A stretch of DNA of 64,000 bases from Azolla caroliniana. Its lineage: Eukaryota > Polypodiophyta. Each line of letters starts with the position of its first letter. The first letter of the stretch is position 1. The translations under genes and the position numbers were made by a program. The notes beneath the pieces were generated by a model. It was not told where the DNA came from, did no database searches, and was given only the letters and a program-made list of their open reading frames with translations. Positions 33,721 through 46,989 of this stretch are shown here, piece by piece. The DNA lies in the NCBI GenBank assembly GCA_043228905.1, contig JBHGNT010000011.1:10912001-10976000 (forward strand), in the 5' to 3' direction.

Positions 33721-36700
33721 CTACTCTTCTGTAACTCCTAAAAACTCAGCAAAGCTCTTGAATTTCGGTTGCCATTCTATTCTCGCCCGAGTTTTATCGC
33801 AATTCATCCTCTTCCCAAGTGGACCATCGACAGCTAGATTGAATAAAAATCAAACCATATCATAACATGTTTTTACACATGTAATTAACATATTCAACAT
33901 ACATATTTATCAACATACTTTGTTAACATATTCATTAACATACTTAATACATTCAACAATAATCATCAACAAAAGAAATAGAGACCTGTGAAAGAGTCAA
34001 AGCTAAACTTGCCACTCTTCTTGGCAATCTCCATGAGTTCTTGCCTACATAGACAAATGAATCAAAAGCCAAGGAACAAAAGATTCAACAAATGACAGAA
34101 AATGCAACCAGGTGCGAGAAGGAACAAATTGACAAATATATGATAAAACCAAAACTGGAAAGAGAGAGAGAGAGAGAACCAATAACTGACTGAAATCATA
34201 ATATGGATATTCAACAAAAAGAAATAGGTGCTTTCCAAATTTTCACTAAGAAAAAGCACTCACTGATTGTCAATTATTTCTTTAGATATGGGATTTACCT
34301 AGAAACGGGATGGTTATCACAGCCCATAAAGACTTCCTTTCGGAAACCCTTCTTCAATATATTTACACACAATGATGCCGCATCCTGTGGTCACATTAGA
34401 AACAGCACCACAAAGAGTTAATTGAATTAAAGTAATAAAGATTTTCTAACGTGCATCTACAACACAAATCATTACCTCGTAGTGAATAAGATTTAGAATA
34501 TGTTCTGGTCTTGCATCTACAGTCCCTTTCATGGCATAGTAAGCATGAGGTCCACGTTCAAGAGTGTAAAATATTGTGAGTCAAGCAAGACACGAATTTA
34601 TTTAAATCATCTTTCCTTTCCAAACAGTGTATAAATTTTACTCACCTAAAACAGTATAATGATCTATCAAAAGAGGTACAAAAGTAAATGATCTAAAGAG
34701 GCCATCACAAAAGATATTTCAATTGTCTAGGTGCATCTATAAATCACTTCTCTGAAACTGTCAAACAATCTATCATAGTATGCTTCAAAAAGGATGGTGT
34801 AGAAAACATTCCAGATTGTTTTCGAAAACAGTGTTAATAAGGATATGTAGAGGTACCAAAGTTCAGATGTCGTTGTATATAAATATCTAGCCCTAAAATA
34901 GCTTAATCATCTATGTAAAGGTAATAAATCAATATTTGAGTATTTTCAAGAGAGTATGGCTAGGTTACCTGTCAAAAAAACAGTTCAAATATATATATAT
35001 ATATATAACAGAAGTATAATCAAATCAATCAGGGGGAGGATATATAAAGCCCTGCCAGTCGCAGCACTGTGCCATTGACATTAAGAACCTCCTGTTCCGC
35101 TTTTAAAAGAACATCGGTTCTCGGGCTCCGACCAAGTGGTACAATGGATGTGTCCTGACCACAAAAGATAATGCACTAAAAACGTCAAAACGAATACTAC
35201 ATTAATTTCACTTTACTGCCATCTTCTCACATAAGGTTCAAATAACTATCATTGCTTCATGCAAGTATAAAATAGCCTCATGTGGCTTCATTAAGGGTAA
35301 AATAGCTTCCTTTTGTGTTAAAGATAGCACTAATGATGAAGCAAATAACAAATAGTTATAAAAAGAAATGGATTAAGGACACTTATCCTCCCAACCATCC
35401 CCAGGTTAGGAATTGAGACAGATCTTAAACACTGTTAGCATCCCATACCACCGAATGTTGCCTAAGATCACATACCTTAGATGCAAATCCACGAAGCACT
35501 ATTGTTAGCAAGCGCCTCTCCAAACCACCAGTATCTCAACATCTTTCCAACAGTAATATTCGTCTCCTCTGATGAGGGTAGTACTGATTTATATTTGCAC
35601 TCTAGATCCTCAGGCCACTGCGGGCACTTGCCTTGTGTCATAACCTTATGTGAGTTACCTCAATCTTAAGATACCCTTAGAACCATTAGAGTTTTGCCCC
35701 TTTAAGGTTGTGCACGTAACATTTTGTTTCATAAATTGAAGCATGAAATATATTTATGTCCTTAAAAGAAATACACGCTAAAAAGTGAAGGTTTTTCAGG
35801 TCATCCTAAATGCCAGAAATAATTGTTGGCCATTGGAAGATTAGGCAATTTAGCATAAATACATCTATTTTGAGGAGCATTATCCAAATATCTATTTGTT
35901 GAGATGGCATACAACCTTTTATAAGGCAAATTATAGATAACACCAAAATACTAAGGAAACAACCAGTCATAACAAAACTAAATATGCTGCACATCAGCAC
36001 TAACAAAAAGCTGAGCACATTCCTTGTGTTTTCTCTTCTGCCCCTAAGAGTTTCCAGTATACAGCCACATTACGTGGATATTCTCAATTTGTGGCTAAGT
36101 GTAATAAGGTATGTGCATATGAATGTTACCTGATCAGATCGTAAACATTATTGCTGCTCAATAGAAATCCAGACACCAATGCAAAAATCCACCCTAGAAT
36201 CGAGAGGAAAATGAAGCAGTGGCTAACAAGATATTTAATATTATGTATATTAACCATGTTGGATCCACATATAGATGGTATTGCCAAATAGACGTCATCT
36301 CAGTTTAGATAAACTGTACAATGCCAAAGTCAACTGCAAAACCTAGAACTTAGATGTGAAAGCTAACCTTCTTGGTAACATAGTTTGTATTTAGAACCAA
36401 CACAGAAAACAAATAAAAAGGTTTCAAGATTTTTCTATAAATTTCATCACCAAATGTCTGCTCAATGTTGAAGATCCTTGATGATTTGATGATAATATTT
36501 CTTAGTAGGAGAATGATGAAAGACAATGTGATTAATAGACTGTTCATATGTGGTTAGCTCATAGATTATACCTCGTCGCAAGCACCATTATCATTACAAT
36601 CATAGACAGCACTGCTTGAAGTGAAGAGAAAAACCCCCTCTCCATTCCATTGCTCAGCAGCTGACCTGAAAGTTATAACTTATATTCATTATCTCATAAA

Positions 36701-38918
36701 ATCAGTTCCCTTAACAATTGGCATCAAACTCACTTAAAACTCCAGAAATGTAATTGTATCAGTGCCCAAGAAAACTGGCCCACCTAACTTCTCCTGCATA
36801 ATCTAAACTTCCAGATGGGGGTGCACAGAAAATGACATAGGGAAAGCAAGGTGTGCCATCTTGATTACTCTTCACTACTGGCCTTATTCCCAAAGATAGC
36901 AGCTCATCGTGATGGGTTGTTGTGACTGTCTGACCGACAATGGAAGAGTTTGTGTGTTCCTGTAACATACAATATATCAAAGATATACCAAGCAAGGAAA
37001 TCATGGGTATCACAATTGCAAGCTTTGGTGGATCCTGGTCGGACTTAGTACCTTCATCCATAACCCTGCAACAAGTCTACCTAGAACCCCAGGTCCAACA
37101 ACAAGTAGATCTTTGGAACTAGTGGACCTCGACTTTTGATGATGCTCCTCATTCACCGTCAATGATGCCATAATACCTGCTTCATGCAATAAGAGAACAA
37201 ATAATAAAGGCAGTAGCACTCATTGTAACCAGAATTTTTTAATCATATCTAATAAAGTCATCACTCTCTTTGAATTATCCCTCATTTCCAATCTATCTCT
37301 AGCAGTGTTCATAAACCAGTTTTCATCCTGAACCTCCTTAATATCATGAAAATTAAGGTACACATTAACACGATGACTTCTCATTTTAAATAAACGTCCA
37401 AACGCATATGACGATGTCTTGTATGATCGAGGTTTATCAATTTCAGTAATCTACAATAAATGTATACGAGTCAGGGGTATAGCACAGGTTTCAATTCAGT
37501 GCCAACAGTGTAGACATGCATCCCTATTTTACCTAACACCGTACAACCCTCAGGATTTAGCATGTATTTTCCTTTAGGATAAACCATCAACCTCAGTTAT
37601 ATATATTGAGAATTTGCTCAATACACCATCACACACTTCGTTGTTCCTCATTCAGCACGGCTTCATATTTCTATCATTTTTTACACCTCCACATGCTTTA
37701 CAAATCATCTTAAATCCTTTTGCATTATCAACAAATCCTTCTAAGCTAACTAATTGTTTACCACCTTGACTAATTTGACTTTTTAAGGACCTCGGGCATT
37801 TGTAGCTATCCACACAAACCACAAATAGTTCACTCTCTTGTACTAATCACTTATGTGAGATTTTATCTTGCACCATACAAGATTTCATGAGAACTCTTAT
37901 GGTCATTTAAGTAGAACATACACCTTTGGTTCAACATCTCTTATAGGAACTTTTCTTAATTGATGATGCTACACACAAGGAACTTATAGAACAAGAACTA
38001 TCTTATGTTTCAACCATAACTATGTATCTTCTGGAGAGAACGTACTTTGATAGAGCAACACTACCTGGCTAATCACTTAGTGAGAGAAATTGAAAATCTT
38101 AACTTGCCAAGATAAAAAAAAAATAGTAATAACTACCTCAATATATGGGATTATGTCTCCCCCGTGACAGTCAAAAAAAGTACTTTGTTTCTCCTTCATA
38201 AGACTGTTTACCATGAGAGACCATCAGGTCTACAATGGCAGAAATTTTCGAGAAAATGGCTAAATATATTATATTTATTAATGATTTTCCAAATATAATT
38301 TAATAATATTGGTCTATCACGAGTCCATAAGGAGTCACACAACTGTTTTGAAATACTCTGGCATTATATGTTGTATATCACACAATTCTCTCTTTCATTT
38401 CTAATCCTCAATATATAGGCTGTGGGTTTTTAGCATTTGATGAAATATTATGTTACATTGTAGTTTCCCAACCTCTTTGGATGGGATATCATATGATAAA
38501 TCATGACTGTACCCATTCTTTTTGTTTTGTTTTTTTGAGTTGCGTCTCATAAGCCACCATTCCGAGAGGTTTAAACTCAACTAATCTAAGCCACTCAAAG
38601 CCTGTTTCGAGAGGTCTAACCTCATCTAATCGAAGAACTCTCTCTCTCTCATATGGTATATGAGGATATATGGAGAGAACCTGAAGCAATGTAGCTCCTG
38701 GGCCGAAGATGCTTTTCTGTCGACAAAAACAAGTTTGAGTGTTCCTTCTTCTGTTGATGGTGACGGTGATGATGATCACGAAGAAGATGGTTATGGTTCC
38801 TCGATCGAAGTCTTCCTCCTCCGACACGAGAGATGAGACCGAACAGGTAATGAGGGGAAGAAGAGGAAGAAGAAGTAGAAAAGCTTGTGGATTGCAAAGT
38901 GAGTAACTCCATGGCCAT
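33721..38918 (-). CDS. Plastid-type NAD(P)-binding Rossmann (atypical SDR) protein, 9 exons
   Basis: Exons (minus): 38918-38681, 37176-37052, 36959-36784, 36665-36572, 35154-35044, 34565-34476, 34384-34299, 34044-33986 and 33833-33721, giving 363 residues. Residues 1-80 are a Ser- and His-rich transit-like peptide (MAMELLTLQSTSFSTSSS). The cofactor motif VVGPGVLG gives G107-x-G109-x2-G112. Then GQTVTTTHHDELL, VIFCAPPSGSLDYAGEV, FTSSSAVYD, SPRTDVLLKAE, TVLRLAGLY, KGTVDARPEHILNLIHYED and the C-terminal DGPLGKRMNCDKTR. From memory this matches the uncharacterised Arabidopsis At1g19690 type; the substrate is unknown. Eight introns: seven are GT-AG, the fifth AT-AC. Start: first in-frame ATG, with a second two codons on. 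Confidence 0.9.
34566..35043 (-). other. Putative U12-type AT-AC intron (intron 5)
   Basis: Donor ATATCCTC directly after exon ..GGGCTTTAT (35044), against the U12 consensus ATATCCTT. Terminal AC at 34567-34566 (ATATTTTAC|ACTCTTG). Branch-like TTGCTTGAC at 34588-34580 against TTCCTTRAC, its A lying 15 nt from the 3' end. Only this junction keeps the conserved frame (AGLY-TLERGPHAYYAMKG). Reading on to the next GT meets a TGA within the intron. Confidence 0.85.
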
Positions 38919-40545
38919 ACAAGAAAGAATCAAGTGAATGGATCATGTGATTTTACAATGAGCTTCTCACAAGCACATTTAGGGTGTCTTCTCAACATAG
39001 TGTGATGTTGCAGGTCCTGGGTTCAAATCCTTACTGCCCCCACAACACACACACACACCCCCCCCATCCACCACATTACGTTTGTATGCGCCTTCCATTT
39101 GTAATGTGCTTCTGAAACGAGATTGTCTGGGAAACGAACGAAAAGCTCCCCCAATATGTTAATCAACATGAACTCAGATATTGGTACCAATGCATAAAAC
39201 TTCTTGTGGGCCACTCAATAACAACCTTTTACCAGTGCTAATACTAATATTGAGGTATTCGTTTGCTTGTTTATAGGCCACTTACTTATTGTTTGTGTGC
39301 TTACGTAGAAGTAGTGGAACCCTCGTGGTAGAACAAAATGCATACAAAAGTGCTCAGCTACACCTCGGATACGATTTTCCAAACACCACGGAAAGATAGG
39401 AGAACAATGTAAGGGTGTGAAACCAACACATTAATATTCCCACATTCTAAATCTCTCTCCATCACTAGTTCTCCACCCAATCAATCTCCTGTTGATGTTA
39501 GAAATATATCACTTTATCCTCCCTCATAGGATATGATTGGTCATACAATAAATCAAAACTAACATGAATTGGATATAGACAAAGTAGGTATTCATTGGAG
39601 ATGTTCTTTGTTTTAGAGGAAACAATGAGCACGATATGACACCGGTGCAACTTGAGCAAAACAACGGCACATCTTCAACATATGAATTCTATGAGTAACC
39701 TCATCAAACTGCACTAACTTCAATGTACACCAATGTCCACAACTTTTGAGCCATTCAACCATTGCAAGTGTGCAGTATCATGGAAACTAGTCTATGAAAC
39801 ATTTTTGCAAATTAGTCAACAGTAAAGTCAGTTAAATTTTTTTAAAGAGTGTTTGGCAATAATATATAATCATCTCATGTACTACCTTTGCATCCCATCA
39901 AACCAAAGAAACATGAAGGCTAAAAATGGCACATCTGGCACCATGCATTTGGTATGAGAAAACATATCAAATGAGTCATGCATTTTATCCAACAATAGAT
40001 AGAAGTTGGAGAGAATAAATTATAAACTTTCCATACTACACAATGCAAGGAAAGAAGTATGACCTATACAAAAGGATATGACAATATTACACACTGACTC
40101 GTAACCATATGACTAGACACGACACAGTAATTGTTCCCTAATGTTGAGTCACCACAAAATCAAGGTTTGTTATGTTAACAAAAAAACATTCTAAAACATG
40201 AGCAAAAGCATACCATTCAACACCCTTCACACTGTACATCAACTTCTTTTCCCTCTTCGGTATATATATACGTCTCTCTCTCTAGTTACAATACTTTGAT
40301 GTCCTAAAACATCATTTGTTGTTTGATATTGTTTACATTCCTCAATCTAAAGATCATGGAGATTCATCACCCTCACCTCAAAACTGAACTTCCTCCCGAA
40401 AAAGGACCTTCAAATTTTACCCTCTGATCTATAAACTCCTAACTAATGTGCCAAGGCCATGTTGAAAGGCAGCATTCAAGCAGTTATTGTCATGAAATAA
40501 CCTGGAATAATAAATAACACCACCAATATTTTTGTTAAACTGCAT
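38919..40545. other. Intergenic, no gene recognised
   Basis: Promoter side of the Rossmann gene and 3' side of TSR2. It holds a CA/C-rich run (39041-39066) next to a B-box-like GGTTCAAATCC (39020-39030), and a TATATATA run near 40262. No coding similarity seen. Confidence 0.5.
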
Positions 40546-43500
40546 TTATGTTCTCCGTGGCTTCCTCTTTGTCTTTGAAGATACCACTTGCCACCCATCT
40601 TCCAGCATAGGGCTCTCCTGATCTATAGGTGTCTCTGATATTGCATTATGTTCTGAATCATCCATTTCCATTGCATCGGCATTTTTCTCTCCCAAAAGAG
40701 CTGCTGATGGAACGTCATTTTCCTCCTCATTTTCAACCTTCGAAGCATGCATACGATTTAACAAGTAAGAACAAAGAATTACATCAATGCTCCCTATCAT
40801 TTTTCAATTGTGAGCCTCTTCCTGTCTAAGTAGCTAGTATACACTTACAATGTGAGACTGTCAGATAATTTCTGGCATATACCTTACATTGTATGGAATA
40901 AAGACAGCAACTTTTTCCTCTCTTACTTTTTAACAGAGGTCAAAATCATTTCCTTCTGAGATAAGGCTAGTTTCTATTTAATGCAACCTCAATCATTCTC
41001 TTCATTTGGATGTGTGAACAAAGAAATAGAGCTAAACAGAAAGAATCAACACTCGTATTTACCTGCTGACTTCGAGAAGCGGAATGGGAAGCAGTGTTAG
41101 TATTTGACATAAGTTCATGGATTGTTTGAAAGTTACCATCCAAACAATCCTCATATAACGACATCACCTTTTCAGCTACCTTTTTCAGAAATCATATAAA
41201 CATTTCAGTAACAATACATTGTGACAATATAATCTACTTATGACAACAAAGAGGGCATTAGCTATGCCAATTAGTAGATCAAGAAGAAAAAAAAGTTTAA
41301 AACTTAAATCTCACCTCTTCCAAACTCCCATCTTCAGTTTCGGTGTTGAAAAGTACAACCAGGTTCTCATCCAACATATCCTCCAATTCATCTATATATC
41401 GTACTGTGGTACAAGATTGCAAGAAACATACATGGTAATAAGGATTTGATAAACAAACTCTCTTAATGCGCATCAAGTTAAGAAACTTCCAGATAAATGA
41501 AAAAAAAACACAGTGAAATCTATGTCATGAAAATCACATGAAGTCTGTAACATACACTTGTTATGAAGATTAACCATGGATAAATAGCATTACGAATATC
41601 AGTAAAAAACACTAATCAAGGTCTTATTTGAAAGGATCACTTGATGAGAAGGCAGCATAATCACAGAAAACAGAACGAATAGAGAAGAGGAAAATGCCTT
41701 AGTTGAGTGAAAAGTGTTGGGTTTTCTTGTCCAATCATAATCACACCATGTAATGAGAGTATTCCAGACATCACATAAATACAGAATATAGCACATATAG
41801 TTCCTTTAAAGATACCATAATGTGCCTTGCACAAGGGGCAGATAACTTTACAAGTCTTGATCGCAAAGGAACTCAATAAGCCAACAGTGTAGCAAATGTG
41901 TGGTCAGGGGTAAGTAAGATAGACTAAGCAGCCCACTTACTGGAAATAGAGATCCCTGTCAACTAATGTGCACAAGTCATGCTTGGATGAAGTGATCCCA
42001 AGGTCAGGAGTGGAGACAGTATGACAAAAGAACTGCTCTTCATCTTCTAAGTTAGGGGCAAGAAAGCCATTAATAACAATGTTTCATACCATTCATATAC
42101 AGCTTACTAAGGAGATTCCACTTGACTTCCCCAAGGTCCCATGGAACCTGAATTCGTGATCTGATCCACGGGGCAGGGAGGAGACATATCTCGATTCAGT
42201 AGCTTATTACAGAACAAGCTGGCTAACCAGAATAACAAACAATTTCTCTTATCTTCTGTACATATCCCCAGTTTCCTCTCTCATTGCTGTTTTAACACCA
42301 TCACTACTAACAGGCCTCGAGCAGACATCAGATCCTATTCCATAGAGATATGTATCTTTGTTCAACTACTAAACAGGTGGCTAGGTTACCAAATCCCTCT
42401 CACGAGACCTGATTTGATTGGAACAAGACAATTAGTCATATAAAATCTTTGTAGAATCTCCTAGATATACTTTTGCTGAGAGAAGAAGATGATGCCTTGT
42501 AGTGTCTAGTACATCACAAAAACAAGAAAGTAATGAAGAAGTTCAAGCTCTTCGTTTCAAATGTGCGCTCCAAGATCATCTCAACATGTTAGGAATATTT
42601 TCAGTCTGCAATCCCATACAGATGAGTTCATTCATATGAACCACAAGAACAGTTGTCAGGGATGAATATCATAGAGCATCGCAATTAGAATGATCCATAG
42701 TTTGTGGCATGCGGATAAACACGGGCAACTGGTAAAGATAGTCATCTTGTTCGTGGTCTTCATTCAGAAAAGTGTTCTTCGCATCCATCTGAAACAGGAA
42801 CCACATGATTGCAATATCAAGACTATCCAGATCTGGATTAATTTGGGACGTGTGTATCTAGGTTTCATCACAAATGAAAAATTCCACTGCAGGATACAAT
42901 GAGTAGCCTTTTGCAATGCGAAGGGCTTTGTATCTCTCAAAAGAGGTATCCACCTGAACTTCCACTTGAAGATCCATAGAAACACAATAAATCCACTGCA
43001 GGATGCAAATAGCAGCCTTTTGCAAAAAGAAGCACTTTGTATTTCTCAAGAGAGGCATGAACCTGGAATTTCACTTACCAATTCCAAGTGTATATGTATT
43101 TGATGGCCTCATATTCCACTAGCATGGCATTGCCCCGACGAGGACTAGCTAGAGCTTCATCAGCAATGACAGGCTCAGTTGGAGCCTCAAGAATATGGAC
43201 CACCAAATCAGGAATTATACACGCAAATGCCTTGTAATTCTGCACACAACAAGAGTTTAACTTTCTAGACTTTGGGTCATCTTTGGGAACGCTTCTCGGG
43301 AGTGTGGACATATGCCAAACACCCAAACATGCAAATGGGAAACTAAAGGTTTCTCATCATAGGGCTGAAAAAATGTTGAAAGTTTTAGGGCTGTCATTGG
43401 AGCATGTGTCTGAATGTAGGTATCAATGAACATTATATACAACATATGCAACAACACCCAAACATGGAAATGGGAAATTAACGGTTTCTCATCATAGGGC

Positions 43501-44710
43501 TGAAATAATGTTGAATGTTTTAGAGCTGTCATTGGAGCTTGAGTCTGAATGTAGGTATCAATGGACATTATATACAACATATGCAACGAAAGTGACACCT
43601 ATATGGATATGGTCAGTCTCTTTCGCATATAAAACTCATATTCAAAAAGCATACACTCTAATATTCACATCGCATTATGCAATGCACATTGTCTTCCTAT
43701 ATAGCACATTATGGTTCATGAATGTGGCAAAAAGCAAAAAGTGTGGCTCAAAGGACATCTTGTGTCAGAGAGGATGAAGGTTGAGGATAAACTTACCTTA
43801 TGCTCAAAGCCATCCATTTGGCATATTGGACAGAAGACCAAAAGACAAAGACCAACAGAGAAACAGAGAAACAGAAAGGAGAGATGAGAAAACAATCCAA
43901 GAAATGATGTAATAATGGACCACCATATGTCTTAAGTTTCACACCTACCTTATCAATGAGCATCATATACCATAGCACATGCAAAGAAAGGTAAACATGA
44001 AATGGAAATGATCAAGCCTTATAACATATAAATATCAGATTCAGAGACGATACCACATTCTTATGATTCAAATCGAATGCGCAAAGAAAGAACTAAATTT
44101 TTCAGAAAAACCGTCATTTCAAAGAGGAGAAGCAATGGGAAGGCACAGGAACAAAGGTTCCCATCGTTTCCATCTGCAATTCAAATGACCATGATATACC
44201 ACAGATCGTGCAAAGAAATACAAAATAGATAAGCTACAAGAACATCGTCATGTAAAGTATGGGAAAGAGCTATCAAACATGCTCAAGGTCATCAAAGGAT
44301 AGAACACCTTTAGGCTGAGCAAGCCAACCCAGCAACATCATGGATGGATCAAACGTTTTGAGAAATCCACTCACACCTCGTGAAAAATAGCATTATATAT
44401 GGCAAGGTGTGGAAAGAGAGAAAGACGAAGCGTTACCTTTAGGCTGAGCCATCCAAGAGACAACATCATCATGAAGCTGCTGAGCTTTGATGTGAGACGA
44501 GGATCCTCCCCAGCTGTTGTGGATAGCGAGCTGCAGAGCTGTCCATCGAGAGAGGAGGAGGCCAACGCCACGGTGGAACATGCCAAGGCCTTCCGCAGAC
44601 AGAAGGGGACGAGTCTCTGACTGAGACTGAGACTGAGACTGAATCTGCGTCTGCGTCTGCGTCTGTTTCTGAGGAGACGGGGCCACAACTGTGCCGCTTC
44701 TGAGCTCCAT
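40546..44710 (-). CDS. TSR2: Pre-rRNA-processing protein TSR2 homologue, 4 exons
   Basis: Exons (minus): 44710-44437, 41403-41315, 41179-41063 and 40737-40546, all GT-AG, give 223 residues. The N-terminus is a Gln/Ser/Thr linker (QTQTQIQSQSQSQS). The TSR2 core follows: FHRGVGLLLSRWTALQLA, IHNSWGG, KAQQLHDDVVSW, then IDELEDMLDENL, NTETEDGSLEEVAEKVM and YEDCLDGNFQTIHEL. An acidic stretch and the conserved end DGWQVVSSKTKRK finish it. TSR2 holds ribosomal protein eS26 and hands it to the pre-40S particle. The first intron (3 kb) carries copia debris and tandem repeats. An in-frame upstream reading through the 5' UTR repeats exists but starts in a microsatellite; MELRSG is preferred. Confidence 0.93.
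42650..43330 (-). pseudogene. Copia RT fragment in TSR2 intron 1
   Basis: 43326-43075 resembles the segment before copia RT (QNYKAFACIIPDLVVH, NAMLVEYEAIKYIYTWNW). 43058-42858 reads SFERYKALRIAKGYSLYP, a decayed ERYKARLVAKG motif. 42830-42700 reads WFLFQMDAKNTFLNED, a decayed MDVKNAFLNGD motif. The ERYKA block occurs twice (about 42900-42970 and 43000-43070). It lies in the same strand as the gene and is presumably spliced out. Confidence 0.7.
43321..43590. repeat. 135-bp tandem duplication in TSR2 intron 1
   Basis: ACCCAAACATG(C/G)AAATGGGAAA starts at 43321 and again at 43456; the two 135-bp copies are about 90% alike by eye. Being a multiple of 3 and stop-free, it yields a 45-residue repeated minus-strand frame, which I do not regard as a gene. 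Confidence 0.85.
44290..44345 (-). repeat. Duplicated TSR2 exon-1 end with splice donor
   Basis: The minus strand reads CATGATGTTG..TGGCT(T)GCTCAGCCTAAAG|GTGTTC, matching the end of exon 1 (..GATGGCTCAGCCTAAAG|GTAACG) 129 bp away. The intron-start sequence beside it is also similar. A small tandem duplication carrying a second intact donor. Confidence 0.75.
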
Positions 44711-44796
44711 AGCCGCTGCTGGCTCTGATTCTGTTGTTTGCCTAACGAAGAAAAAAAGGAAGGAAGGTCTGGGGTTAGAATGTGAATGTGTGCGAA

Positions 44797-44888
44797 TGTA
44801 TGTATGTATGTATGTATGTATGTATGTATGTATGTACATATATATAAATGTATGTATCTATGTATCTCTATGTATCTATGTATGTATT
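44797..44888. repeat. TATG microsatellite upstream of TSR2
   Basis: About ten TATG units (44797-44835), then interrupted TATG/TATC units to ~44888, 90-180 bp from the TSR2 start codon. Confidence 0.93.
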
Positions 44889-45223
44889 TATGGCTCGTGT
44901 CTAACTGCTACCAAATAATAAAGAGGGCTGGCAAGGGAATCGCGGCCACGGCCGGTGCTCTTAATTGTCAGACACCTTGATCGTAATTGTCAAACACCCT
45001 GCCCAAATCAGACGCTCGATAAACATGAAACCGTTAAAAATTCTAGGTGTAAAAAATATATAATTGACATCAAAATGTTATACCATAAGTCCACTAAAAA
45101 AACATCACTCTTCTAATTACACTAAACTTCATACTTTAATCTTCAAAATTACAATATATATATATATAATCACAAAATGTCCAATATCTAACTTTACTTC
45201 ATGTCCCCAATCGAAGTCCAAAA

Positions 45224-45640
45224 CAAACCCTAAGGATGAAAATTGAGTCCAACGTAAGACGCGATTATGGCTCATGTTGGGATGATGGCAAAATGCAACC
45301 ACAATTTTTACAGCAAACAGCATTTGAGTCCCTTGAGGTCAAGGTCAAGCCAATCGCAATGCAAACATTGAATCTTCTCAATCTCACATATTGGCAACCG
45401 CCTCCTAGCCTGACTTGCACCTCCGTATAGTTTTCCGGTGTGAGATTTGGAAGTTTTTGGGGGGCTGGTAATAAGTTCTTGTGAGATGATGGCGATCGTA
45501 ATTCCTCTTTTCGCACCAATTTGTTGCTTCCAACTTATGGATCCTACTCCTTCGTTGTGAGTTGTATTTGGTGCACTGGAACCATACATCTTTTGCAACA
45601 AATTTACCATTTGTTGTAGACAAACCTAAATTGTTGTTCG
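45224..45640 (+). pseudogene. Telo-box plus MKIES leader ORF, copy 2
   Basis: AAACCCTAAG immediately precedes ATG 45236, then MKIESNVRRDYGSCWDDGKM, QPQFLQQTAFESLEVKVKP, and a stop at 45428. Homologous to 21545-21130 on the opposite strand well past that stop (GTTTTCCGGTGTG.GATTTGGAAGT, TTTCGCA.CAATTTGTTGCTTCC). It begins ~500 bp upstream of TSR2 and points away from it, as copy 1 does from its gene. Confidence 0.6.
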
Positions 45641-46382
45641 TTTGAGGGATAGTAACCCTTGCTCGAGCCATTCCATATCTTCCTTGTTTGATTGTATTAA
45701 TGAGACTTCCATGATTCCATGTCTCTTGGTTCAGCCTCTTTCTCCGTGTCTGACTCTACCTCTATCTCCACTTCTATTTTTGTGATATCTTGCATTCACA
45801 TTCGGGCCGCATGATCTATAAATGGTAATGACCCACACAAGGATGGCATGTGCCTCTCAATGATCATCCGAATTCCAAGTAAATGCTTACATTACTTGCT
45901 AGGTCTTGGCAATCACAATATGAGCGTTGGAGTGAGACATTGTACCATAGAACGGAATTGGTCATGGTTAATATTCTAAACCAATATCAAACCTCGTCCA
46001 CAATATGCAATGTGTTCGTATTTGACACATACCTTTCTAGTATACACTCGGCCTCTTTAGGTTTTGTCCTTTGATCCCTACAATTTGCACGGGGCATAAC
46101 CTACCACTCTCACATATTTCTTGCCATTGCATGTACCATTCTACGATGATCCCTCTGATGCAAGTGCCAGATTCACTATCCCCAATCAAGACATGTACTA
46201 GATAAGTAATAGATCAGTTTATTCTTCCTCTCAGGGCACTATACTTGATAAATTGCCAATTTCTCTCTACAATATTGGAAGTGTCAACATGTCTGTAGTT
46301 CAATAATCTACCAAACTTGGGTCATAGTTTCCTCCGCACACATGTCAAGCTACACCATCCTCCTTTGATATATTGCCAAACA

Positions 46383-46989
46383 CTAGGTTTGTCCACATAC
46401 TCTACCTTTAACTCCTTGCACATCGCATTGTATGTTGATTTCGTCATGTAATGCATGAGTTGGCACATCCGTTAACAAAGATGTTTTCTCTTGGAAGCAC
46501 TTACTTTGGGCAACAAATTGTCCACCCATAAAAAGATTTGCCTGGAATTGACATAGCAAAAGGTGACAATGTGTTTGTGTCCATTGCCCATTTGCAACAA
46601 TCCAAGATTGACGGACCTGAGCAACCACATTAGATATGGCATTATATGACCTCCAACATTTATCAATCATTATTGCATTTAGCCTCACAATGGGCATCCT
46701 TGTGAATATGACTCGCATGCAAGTTAGTTTCGAGAGCAATTTGCACGTGGTCTAACAATGGGTGATGTGATCTAACACCATATGATGCCAATACTACCTC
46801 CCTCAATTTCTCCAAATATATGAATTGAAGGTTAGGATATGCCTTAAGGTAGATCCCATTCTCATTTTGAACCATGAGTCGACTCTTCATGCGCCTCCAT
46901 GCATGAAGATTGAGAGGTGCACCCCTTGCGACATCATGTAATGTTTCCAATGTTACCTTAATGTTTCCCAATAAATCATTAACCATCAA
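46383..46989 (-). pseudogene. Unclassified transposon-like ORF fragments
   Basis: 46989-46663 reads LQFIYLEKLREVVLASYGVR and LDHVQIALETNLHASHIHKD; 46739-46383 continues in another frame (MPIVRLNAIMIDKCW, LTDVPTHALHDEINIQC). The look is of a transposase-associated protein that has lost its frame, but I do not recognise the family. It probably belongs with the leader at 45224, though on the opposite strand. Confidence 0.4.

Noticed and set aside
39000-39070. Possible tRNA gene (GGTTCAAATCC beside a C-rich run)
   Set aside because: Only a B-box-like word; no A-box at proper distance and the T-stem does not pair.
44393-44839. N-terminal extension of TSR2 through a YIHT repeat
   Set aside because: The extension is translated microsatellite; the conserved protein begins after MELRSG.
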